Shown in pieces: positions 13,434-20,823 of a stretch of DNA of 64,000 nucleotides (position 1 is the first letter of the stretch; every line of letters begins with the position of its first letter). The DNA comes from Bacteroidales bacterium (GTDB lineage Bacteria; Bacteroidota; Bacteroidia; Bacteroidales; UBA932). The stretch covers positions 1 to 64,000 of the forward strand of contig JAFZFH010000001.1 in assembly GCA_017555965.1 (NCBI GenBank). The letters run 5' to 3'. The position numbers were made by a program, and so were the translations under genes. The notes under the pieces were generated by a model. It was not told the DNA's origin, did no database searches, and saw only the letters and a program-made list of their open reading frames with translations.

Positions 13434-16289
13434 CTATAGGTCTTTCTGTTGTTCCAGCTGTTTCATTCTGGATTTGCCATTCATGTCCCATTTTCCGAAG
13501 TTGTATGACAGGCCAAGGAGAATGCAACGCCCGATATTATTGTAATATGTATCCTCTATATAATCTGCAGACGATACGTGAATGAAGGACTTATTGCTTC
13601 CGAGGATATCATAGGCCGACAGGCTGATGCTGAAGGATCTTATCTCTTTTGCGATTCGGAAATTCAAAAGATATTCAGGTTTGTTGAAGTCCCCTTCGAA
13701 ACCTCGATAACCATTGAAATCAAAGCGGCTTTCGATTTCCCAACCTGTCTTGTCCTTCCAGAGCAATTCGGCAAAAGCATTGCCTCGCCAGTTGTTCACC
13801 TTTGTCGAATGCAAACTGACATATCTTGTTCTTGCATTATCCACAGACCCTCCGCATCGTATAGAATAAGCCCGAATCTCGTATTTCAGTTCTGCCTTTA
13901 ACTGCCAATCCAGCCTCAAACTGCGGCTCTCCATAAAACCGCTGTTTCCGCTGTAGAATCTGTTGCCATTGCGGTCTCCGTAAAACCAGCTCATCATTGC
14001 AGAATAATCAAAACTCTCCGTGTCAAGGCCCTTAAGAGTCTCTTTTGCAATGTAGTTCGAATTGCTGTTGGCCGTAATCCTTGGGGTTACAATCAGGTTG
14101 AGACTCTTGGATTTGTTCAACGGCTGTACATAATTGATATTCAGTCCCGCATTGTAATGAGGACGGTGGGCATTGACCGGGATTGAGTATCTTACAGATG
14201 CATCGTCATACCAACTCGCCAGAGTCTTCTCATTGAATGACATAGCACCATTCAATCTGATGTTGATAGCCGCATTTCTCATTTTCGCCGAGCGAATCCT
14301 TGCCTGCATCACTAGATTCTGACGGTAACCGGATTTCAGATAGATGTTTCCGACCGATATGCTGACAGGATTGGAAACATCAAGTACGGTATTGAAGTTC
14401 TGAGCACCTGACGGCACCTCGCTGTTGCCGACCGTGGAGATCGTGAATGATTTTTTCCCCACATCATTGAATGTGAATGAGGCCATCGGGCCAGCACCTA
14501 TGCTCCATATACCGATGCTCTTGCTGAGGGCATCCGGTACTGCGGTGTGACTGATCTTGTCTTCATAGATACGTCCTCCGAATTCAATGTTGACCAGCTT
14601 ATTTCTTCCATCGTTGCTTCCGTAATGCAGAACCAGGCTCTGAACGAGACTCAGTTCACTGTCTCCTGAGTTTTTTGAATAATACTCATTTCGGCTTAAG
14701 TCGGCCGCATTTAGTGCGTCTTTCGTCTCTTTTATGAAATTGAAACCTGCACCTGCATGCGTACGAATCTCCCAGTGTTTGGCAAACTGCATGTCGTATG
14801 AAAATGTCCCGTCAAGCTTTACGGCATCAGTCCTGTCATTGAATATAAGCGAGCGCTGATCTGCGACACCCTTCAGCCATGCAGTCGAAGACTCTGTACT
14901 TTCTCCACGACCACCATCGTATGTTACATTTCCTTTGAAAGATATTCGATGGGTCTCGTCCTTGCCAAGGGAATAGCGTCCTCTCATTCCAATTGCTGCT
15001 CCAAAGTCATTAGACATACCTGTCGTCAGCGACCGGCTGCTATTGAGATCTGCAGTTGAATTATTTGTTGTGGAAGACTCCTCCCTGCCTATCTTGCGAT
15101 TGCCATAGTTCAAGTCCAGGGTAGTTTGAATGCCTTCAGCAGAGGGCTTGTTAAGAGGATTTCCTATGGAAAGATGAGCAGTAAGAGAATTGTTTATATC
15201 ATTGTTGTTCCGGTGGCCGAAAGTTGTCAGACTTTCTCCAGAGGCAAGAAATGACGTGCGGCTGGATACCATTCTGTCATTATTGCTTTTAAAGTCGTAT
15301 GAAGAAGAACTGTTGAACTCTTGTTCCGGGATTCTGGAGGTGTTGTAGTTCACTCCGAACGTTGCAGTGTTCGACAATCCCGAGGCCGCGCGTTCCAACT
15401 GATTTATATTTATATTGTTACCTCCACCAAGTAATGTGGCCTGGTCATCGTCTCCGTAATACGACACATACAGTTTCGCACTATATAACGCACGGCTTCC
15501 ATCTCCGAACAGGTCGGAATTCTTGTCCTTTATGGAAGCGCCTCCACTGGCTGACGCCTGTCCGAACCATCCGTTGCGAAATTCGTCTTTCAGCCTCACG
15601 TCCATCTTTTTCCTCTTCTTTGACAGACCGCTTCTGTCCCGGCCATCCTCATCAATGACGTGTATTTGATTTACGATGAAGGCGGGAAGGTTTTCAAGAG
15701 CCTTTGAGACATCGCCCGCAAAGAAGGTCTTTCCTTCAATCGTTATTGTGGATACAGGTTCACCGTTTACTTTGACTTGGCCTTTCCCGACCTCTATCCC
15801 GGGCATCTTCTTAAGCAGATCACCCAGGTTTGCGTTGCTTGACGTCTGGAATGATGTAGCATTGTATATCAGCGTATCTCCTTTCGTGGTGACGAGGTCA
15901 CCCATAGCCGTTATGGCTGCTCCTTCCAGCTCCTTGATGTCCTCTTCCAATCTTACAGAGAAACTTGGCATCTTCCTTGCTTCCAACAAGACCTCCTCCT
16001 TATGGGGCTTGTATCCGAGCATTTGAACATTCAGAGCGTATCTACCAGCCGGAACAGGAAACAGCTGTGCCAAACCCTTCTTATCCGTAAATGCAAAGGC
16101 GACCGCCACCGTATCCCCCTGGGGTACGATATAGACGGTCGCCATCTGAACTGGCAGATCGTTTCCTATCGCCGTCACCTTGACATTAAGTCCTGCCTGA
16201 TTGGTGTCGGCAGTTCCCGCAGTCTGGCCTAAGGCTATACCCATTGTCAGACATAAACAGAGCAAGGCTGTCAAATAACGATACATCAT
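13434..16289 (-). CDS. TonB-dependent-receptor-like outer-membrane protein
   Basis: A 951-residue outer-membrane protein. After signal MMYRYLTALLCLCLTMGIAL comes a carboxypeptidase-regulatory-like domain (about 33-115), then a plug-like region with GDTLIYNATSFQT and LLKKMPGIEVGKGQVKVNGEPV (about 137-175). The rest is a long barrel. The order fits the OMP_b-brl_3 type of receptors, which often work without TonB and take part in uptake or surface assembly. Its C-terminus is LEQQKDL, not aromatic, which is atypical for a barrel end. It is convergent with the barrel protein gene before it. Confidence 0.82.
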   Translation of the reverse strand: MMYRYLTALLCLCLTMGIALGQTAGTADTNQAGLNVKVTAIGNDLPVQMATVYIVPQGDTVAVAFAFTDKKGLAQLFPVPAGRYALNVQMLGYKPHKEEVLLEARKMPSFSVRLEEDIKELEGAAITAMGDLVTTKGDTLIYNATSFQTSSNANLGDLLKKMPGIEVGKGQVKVNGEPVSTITIEGKTFFAGDVSKALENLPAFIVNQIHVIDEDGRDRSGLSKKRKKMDVRLKDEFRNGWFGQASASGGASIKDKNSDLFGDGSRALYSAKLYVSYYGDDDQATLLGGGNNININQLERAASGLSNTATFGVNYNTSRIPEQEFNSSSSYDFKSNNDRMVSSRTSFLASGESLTTFGHRNNNDINNSLTAHLSIGNPLNKPSAEGIQTTLDLNYGNRKIGREESSTTNNSTADLNSSRSLTTGMSNDFGAAIGMRGRYSLGKDETHRISFKGNVTYDGGRGESTESSTAWLKGVADQRSLIFNDRTDAVKLDGTFSYDMQFAKHWEIRTHAGAGFNFIKETKDALNAADLSRNEYYSKNSGDSELSLVQSLVLHYGSNDGRNKLVNIEFGGRIYEDKISHTAVPDALSKSIGIWSIGAGPMASFTFNDVGKKSFTISTVGNSEVPSGAQNFNTVLDVSNPVSISVGNIYLKSGYRQNLVMQARIRSAKMRNAAINIRLNGAMSFNEKTLASWYDDASVRYSIPVNAHRPHYNAGLNINYVQPLNKSKSLNLIVTPRITANSNSNYIAKETLKGLDTESFDYSAMMSWFYGDRNGNRFYSGNSGFMESRSLRLDWQLKAELKYEIRAYSIRCGGSVDNARTRYVSLHSTKVNNWRGNAFAELLWKDKTGWEIESRFDFNGYRGFEGDFNKPEYLLNFRIAKEIRSFSISLSAYDILGSNKSFIHVSSADYIEDTYYNNIGRCILLGLSYNFGKWDMNGKSRMKQLEQQKDL

Positions 16290-16432
16290 TAAACCCTATT
16301 TCTTTTTAGAATTCTGCCATGCGCTGAACCCTAACATTATTCCTGAGAATACCGATCACATCAGAAGCATCCTCCAGATACTGAATGCCTCATACATTCC
16401 TAAAGCCCAACTGACAAGCATATACAGGGCAT
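16290..16432 (-). pseudogene. Possible remnant of a small membrane-protein gene
   Basis: Read on the minus strand in one frame, this gap gives a hydrophobic stretch (LYMLVSWALGMYEAFSIW, ending MLLM), an in-frame TGA, then SVFSGIMLGFSAWQNSKKK and a stop. The continuity of hydrophobic coding across the TGA looks like a decayed C-terminus, but the stretch is under 50 codons and could be chance. Confidence 0.25.
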
Positions 16433-17914
16433 TTATTCACAATAAGTCAAACCATATCTGATGCCATATAAATATGACATATCATCTTCGTTAATTTCAA
16501 ATCCCTGATATACCTGAGGAGTTCCGTAATCTTTGCTGGAGTCCTGATGCGTAGCCACCTGCATTCCAAAACCATTCCTGGCCCCATTGCTGTCTGTCAA
16601 TGTCAGGTATCCCATAAAGCTGCAGGGCCCCGGATAATAATAGCAGGACCACTCGGCTGGTGCCACTTCATAGATCCCCATTTCATAGGTGCCGGAACTG
16701 ATCGTATTGCCTGATTCAACGATGGAGTATGTCATATCGTGATTGAGGAACACCTTCGCACCATCCTGCAACTTTCTTCCGGCCTGCAGTTTTACGGTTG
16801 CCGGCTCGATAAGATGTTCCGGCATCCATTCTTCAAAACAGATCACACTGCTGACCTCATACTCCCCGAACATTACCTTATAACCGTCGAGAAGCAGATG
16901 GTCCACCAGAATGTCACCTTCCGTAACATAAGCCAGGCGATGTCTCTTGACAGCATAATCAATATCATTTTCAGGCTTATATTCTGCTGTAAGATCCTCG
17001 AACAAATATACTTCCTGTGTCGGCCCGAAGATGCCGTGTGGCCCTTCACCCTTTACAATCAGCACATAGAAAGTCCTCCTTCCGTTCTTTTCAAAATTCA
17101 CCTCCCAAAGAAGTTGAGCCACAATCTGACTGTCAGGAAGAACATTACTGAAGACAGAAGGGAATTCCCTGCAGGAATTACTGAAATTCATTATGCTGCC
17201 TGTATCTCTAAGATCACCTTTAGCATCATAAACCTCCATCCCAATTCTACCGGTAGGGCTTGCAATATCATACTCAACGAACTTGCAGATGCCGTTATCC
17301 ATAAAAATAGGATCCTCTCCTATAAACATAGCAACAGATTCCCCATATTTGCCGCCGACAAGACATTCATAATCGATCAGAATTCTTCCTCCCTTGGAAG
17401 TCTCGATGTCGAATCCTTCCTGAACTGCGCTGAACACTGTTTCCCATTCTCCCCAGTTCTCTGTATCACTACGATAGTCATCTGCTATGCTTACCTTCAC
17501 TTCAACCTTCCGCTCCGCTTGTGTCAGGTTCGCAGGAATGGCAAAAGCAATAATTGCTCTTGAGTACTTTGGATAATCGTCGTTCTCTTTGTACCATTCT
17601 TTATAGAACTCAGGAAACTTTTCCTTGAGTTCACCTGTCAATGCCGCAAGTTCGGAATCATTCGTTACAACAGTCGGCTCCTCAGATTCAATACCTTCTA
17701 TCTCTACAACATACTTGAATGGCTTGAATGCCATACCAGGTTGAAACTTGGTCATCACCTGCTGATATTCAACTTCAAACCAGCATGTATCTCCTAAATA
17801 CGAAATCCTCTCTTCCTGATCAGAAGTCTCGACAACCTCCGGCTCGAAATAATGAGTGCCCAAACAAGCGCTCATGCTCACTGCACACAGCAGCATAATC
17901 AGAATCCGTTTCAT
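16433..17914 (-). CDS. Large lipoprotein of unknown function (cargo block)
   Basis: A 493-residue lipoprotein: signal MKRILIMLLCAVSMSAC with lipobox SMSAC. No known domain. The middle holds WEVNFEKNGRRTF (about 268-280) and, after a Gly/Pro-rich loop, FEDLTAE (about 304-310), mirroring the BACON-like lipoprotein of this block. The last 120 residues read as beta-strands with TYSIVESGNTISSGTYEMG, ending in aromatic turns. The ATG at 17914 is used because an upstream ATG adds residues before the signal. The gap after it on the way to the receptor gene (16290-16432) suggests joint transcription. Confidence 0.72.
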   Translation of the reverse strand: MKRILIMLLCAVSMSACLGTHYFEPEVVETSDQEERISYLGDTCWFEVEYQQVMTKFQPGMAFKPFKYVVEIEGIESEEPTVVTNDSELAALTGELKEKFPEFYKEWYKENDDYPKYSRAIIAFAIPANLTQAERKVEVKVSIADDYRSDTENWGEWETVFSAVQEGFDIETSKGGRILIDYECLVGGKYGESVAMFIGEDPIFMDNGICKFVEYDIASPTGRIGMEVYDAKGDLRDTGSIMNFSNSCREFPSVFSNVLPDSQIVAQLLWEVNFEKNGRRTFYVLIVKGEGPHGIFGPTQEVYLFEDLTAEYKPENDIDYAVKRHRLAYVTEGDILVDHLLLDGYKVMFGEYEVSSVICFEEWMPEHLIEPATVKLQAGRKLQDGAKVFLNHDMTYSIVESGNTISSGTYEMGIYEVAPAEWSCYYYPGPCSFMGYLTLTDSNGARNGFGMQVATHQDSSKDYGTPQVYQGFEINEDDMSYLYGIRYGLTYCE

Positions 17915-18046
17915 AAAAGTTCGTTTATCTATCAATATATAGATGCAAAATTACACCATTTCGTTCCAGATTACAAATATAATCGGGGGGGGCAGAAATA
18001 CAAGTAATTCACTTCGAATTTATCGGCCTAAATCGTTTACACATAT

Positions 18047-18087
18047 AACCCCGGTGGCGTTAGCAAGAAAAACCCCACCGGGGTTTT
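18047..18087. terminator. GC-rich bidirectional terminator
   Basis: AACCCCGGTGG (18047-18057) and CCACCGGGGTT (18075-18085) form a perfect 11-bp stem followed by TTTT on the plus strand. It lies in the gap between the MoxR-type gene (ending 18131) and the lipoprotein gene, stopping minus-strand transcripts from MoxR before the cargo block. A GGGGTTATC direct repeat is also present at about 18103-18135. Confidence 0.75.
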
Positions 18088-18130
18088 CCATTGAAACCGC
18101 GGCGGGGTTATCATCATCCTGTCAGAGGGG

Positions 18131-19378
18131 TTATCTTGTCATGAAGATTTTTGCAACCATTCCTCTCTCCCCTTCTGTCCTCGTTCCCTCGAACAGCGGA
18201 AGGAAGGTCAGTTCCATCGCCTCAAGCGAGCTCCATCCGTCAGCCACCAGCCTTGCAGCAGCAAGTGTCTCACGTGTGGATATCGTGCATGATATCTCCT
18301 GCTTGCCGTAGAGCGATCGTACTGTTCCGGCAACACTGGCGATATTCTCAGCATCTGCAGGCATGATACCGCATCTCTTTGTCAGAACCTGCACCTCGCA
18401 CTCCAGAGGCATATAATCAAGCTCTAATGGGAAGAACCTTCCTACGAGCGCCCTGTCAAGACTCATCGTACCTGTGTACTCCGCACCTACGTTGGCCGTC
18501 GCCACGAACACGCAGTCGGGATGTACCGGAATCGAACGAAGCTCGTCTCCTCCTGCCATCTCCACAGGAAGCATCCTTCGTGAGTCAAGACATGGGAAGA
18601 GGATATTGTTGGTCGTAACCGGTGCTCTTGAGAGCTCGTCGAGGAGGATCACTCCAGGCTTCTGGATGTCCTGCGTGAACTTCGCGTAGTCGAACACCGA
18701 CTCGCCGCCCTTCTGGAGTCTGTGTACTCCGAGCAGTCCCGATACCGGATCGTACATCGAACCCATGTCGTACACGTTGCACTCGAGCCCGAGTTTCCTG
18801 CAGGCGAGCAGTACCAGTTCTGTCTTACCTGTACCTGACGGTCCTACCATCATCGTGTTGACCTTTGACTTGATGTTCCTCACAAGGAGGTACCAGTCCT
18901 TGTCTGCGATGTGGAATCCCTCGTCCTCGATTGTCGGAGCGTTCATCTTCCTGTCAGCCTTGATCTGCGAGAGAAGCGTTCCCGGATTCGCAGCATTGCC
19001 GCTCTCCGTGAAGAGTGTCGACTCTCCTGAGAGTACCGGTCTTGCCTTGTCCTCAAGGTCTGCCTTGTAGCTGTCATAAGCCTCGTTCATGCCTGCAGAA
19101 GGCATGTGTGACTGTGAGTGGTAGTCACCCAGGTTCAGTCCTATCGGGTAGATGGCTCCTGCCGAGTAGAACGTGGTCGAGTGAAGAGAACGAAGCTCAA
19201 GACTCTCGCTGCCGAAGACTGTTCCCAGAGGGTAATCCTCTCTCATCCTTGAGTCCGCCTGTACGTTAAGGCCCTCGTCGATGTGTCTTCCTGACGGTTC
19301 CTTCTGTCCTGGAAGCGGTCTGAGTCTCTGTCTGCCGCCAACCTTTACTGTTCTGAAGAAGTAGTAATTGTGTGTCAT
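18131..19378 (-). CDS. MoxR/CobS-type AAA ATPase
   Basis: A 415-residue AAA+ ATPase. Walker A GPSGTGKTELV begins at 179, Walker B VILLDELSR at about 242; sensor 1 is the VFVATANVGAEYTGT segment, with VGRFFPLELDYM behind it. These match MoxR/CobS ATPases, which drive conformational work on VWA partners. The N-terminal 130 residues are element-specific. Its partner is the VWA protein at 7913-9814, in the same direction, now separated by the 8-kb cargo block. The ATG at 19378 (MTHNYYFFRTVKVGG) is chosen because the codons before it are Cys- and Arg-rich and look non-coding. Confidence 0.88.
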   Translation of the reverse strand: MTHNYYFFRTVKVGGRQRLRPLPGQKEPSGRHIDEGLNVQADSRMREDYPLGTVFGSESLELRSLHSTTFYSAGAIYPIGLNLGDYHSQSHMPSAGMNEAYDSYKADLEDKARPVLSGESTLFTESGNAANPGTLLSQIKADRKMNAPTIEDEGFHIADKDWYLLVRNIKSKVNTMMVGPSGTGKTELVLLACRKLGLECNVYDMGSMYDPVSGLLGVHRLQKGGESVFDYAKFTQDIQKPGVILLDELSRAPVTTNNILFPCLDSRRMLPVEMAGGDELRSIPVHPDCVFVATANVGAEYTGTMSLDRALVGRFFPLELDYMPLECEVQVLTKRCGIMPADAENIASVAGTVRSLYGKQEISCTISTRETLAAARLVADGWSSLEAMELTFLPLFEGTRTEGERGMVAKIFMTR

Positions 19379-19683
19379 ATCTGTAACAATTAAATGATTT
19401 GACTTATCGAGTGAACCCTGCTGCAAGCAGCACCTGTCTGCCTGGACCCGGGGGTTTCTCTGTTCCATAGGGTCTTGTCTTTTGTGACAGCAACAAGTAG
19501 AGAAACATCTGAAACACATGCACGGGAATGGGAAAACTGATGCGAGAGAAGCGAGTGTCCCGTTTTCTCAAGGGAGCCGTGACAGGGGTTCCAAGATGGC
19601 TCTAACTTGCGTCACGAAACGGCTAAGACACGGAACGGAGAAAACCATATTCAGCCCAATAAGTTAATTTTAATTATCATTCT
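19379..19683. promoter_or_regulatory. Non-coding region between MoxR-type gene and tra operon
   Basis: About 300 bp with no gene. It is the leader of the minus-strand MoxR-type gene and contains the shared motif (19530-19559), several short palindromes (for example CTGCTGCAAGCAG at about 19419-19431) and CCCGGG. Its position just ahead of the transfer genes makes it one of two places in the window where a transfer origin could lie; no relaxase nick signature is recognised. Confidence 0.35.
19530..19559 (-). promoter_or_regulatory. Leader motif shared with the recombination operon
   Basis: The second copy of the motif at 3900-3928: GGGAAAA, two bases, GATGC, nine bases, GAGTGTC (plus-strand reading). 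It lies about 150 bp upstream of the MoxR-type start codon. Confidence 0.5.
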
Positions 19684-19714
19684 TGTTAAGTATTATTATA
19701 ATTTCATATCTTTG
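19682..19714 (+). promoter_or_regulatory. Promoter of the tra operon
   Basis: A CTTG (-33) at 19682-19685, a 21-bp AT-rich spacer and TATCTTTG (19707-19714) fit the Bacteroidota consensus. The start codon of the first gene is at 19740, giving a leader of about 20 bases. Confidence 0.8.
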
Positions 19715-19739
19715 CAGTGCAAGGTAAATTTTAAGCAAT

Positions 19740-20084
19740 ATGGTAAACAAAGATTCAATTCTGATTCTGGCGGCACTGGGTCTTCTGGTGACGTCAGTCC
19801 TGTATTCGGCGGTGAAGCTGCGGATGCAGAAGAGATCCCGAGAGAAGGGAGAGACGGGGAATGAAACCTTCGTCAAGGTCAGCAAGGCAGGAGAGAGGCC
19901 CGCTCCTAAGGACTATGACCCGAGCGACGAGGATAGCGGATTCGCTCCGCTGGAAGTGTCCGAGGAGGAGTTCGAGAGTGAACCCATGTCGGCACTTGAA
20001 GAGTACCTCGATCCATCTACCCCGGAATCAAGACGCAGTGTCCTTGCCAAGGAGCTGCAGGATGCTGGATACGACATCCAGTAG
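19740..20084 (+). CDS. First tra-operon gene, small membrane protein
   Basis: A 114-residue protein with one N-terminal membrane segment (ILILAALGLLVTSVLYSAV, about 7-25), then a basic and an acidic cytoplasmic or periplasmic tail (EEEFESEPMSALEEYLDP). It takes the position of the variable small gene that precedes traE in conjugative transposons, but I see no sequence match to TraD and do not name it. It has the operon promoter directly upstream and the same high GC as the other tra genes. Confidence 0.75.
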   Translation: MVNKDSILILAALGLLVTSVLYSAVKLRMQKRSREKGETGNETFVKVSKAGERPAPKDYDPSDEDSGFAPLEVSEEEFESEPMSALEEYLDPSTPESRRSVLAKELQDAGYDIQ

Positions 20085-20153
20085 TACTACCCCACAAGTA
20101 AAGACTGTATACTTCCTGATGATGCGTGGCAGGCAATCATCAAATCAAAGTAT

Positions 20154-20468
20154 ATGGAAAACACATCAATACAACTCAAAAGAAAACTGGCAATCTTTCC
20201 ACTGCTGATGACATCGTTCTTCATGCATGCCCAGGTGAAGGACATCGGATCCGTACTTTCGCAGTGGAACTCATATCTCAAAGGCAGCTCGGAGCAGATC
20301 TTCCTCTTCGTCACCATCATCTGCGTACTGGTGGGAGTGTTCCAGCTGATCATCGTCTATCCTAAGTTCACCGGTGGAGACCAGCACTCGGCGGCAGCCT
20401 TCCTCAAGCATGGAGGCGGCCTGATCCTCGTCGTCCTATTGCTGAACCTCTTCAGGATCATTATCTAG
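20154..20468 (+). CDS. traE: Conjugative transposon protein TraE (DUF4134)
   Basis: A 104-residue inner-membrane protein of the mating-pair apparatus, a VirB2/VirB3-like small subunit. It has a signal-like start (MENTSIQLKRKLAIFPLL), then two membrane segments around the loop YPKFTGGDQHSAAAF, ending in LLLNLFRIII. The family places KFxxGDxxxxxAAxxW/L in the same loop. It is followed by TraF after one base, as in known conjugative transposons. Confidence 0.85.
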   Translation: MENTSIQLKRKLAIFPLLMTSFFMHAQVKDIGSVLSQWNSYLKGSSEQIFLFVTIICVLVGVFQLIIVYPKFTGGDQHSAAAFLKHGGGLILVVLLLNLFRIII

Positions 20469-20469
20469 C

Positions 20470-20823
20470 ATGAAGACGTGGAACTCAAACAGGTTCAGGG
20501 GCTGGAAGTCCCTGGACGAGCCTCTGTCGTTCTTCGGGATCAAGGGAAGGTTCATGATAGTGTTCGTTCTGGTTGGCGCATTCGCAGGGATGGTATCCCT
20601 GGCACTTGGCAACACCTTCGGACGCTTCATCACGCTCACCTTCCTGGCGGCGGCACTCGTGGCCGACTACATGCTGATCCAGGTACTGCAGAACAGGTAC
20701 ACGGAGCGGGAATTCGCAAGGATGCTCACCAAGAACAAGATGAGGATGCACGTCAAGGTGCTCCCCGAAGGTCTGGAATCATTGATGGAGGAACCAAGAC
20801 ATGCAGATGAGGATACCGTCTAA
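20470..20823 (+). CDS. traF: Conjugative transposon protein TraF (DUF4133)
   Basis: A 117-residue inner-membrane protein, VirB3-like. The N-terminus LDEPLSFFGIKGRFM is the family pattern (xxxPxxFxGLxxx), followed by two membrane segments (MIVFVLVGAFAGMVSLAL and ITLTFLAAALVADYMLIQ) and a basic tail. The 3' end overlaps the traG start by 23 bp, a usual arrangement in this operon type. Confidence 0.85.
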   Translation: MKTWNSNRFRGWKSLDEPLSFFGIKGRFMIVFVLVGAFAGMVSLALGNTFGRFITLTFLAAALVADYMLIQVLQNRYTEREFARMLTKNKMRMHVKVLPEGLESLMEEPRHADEDTV

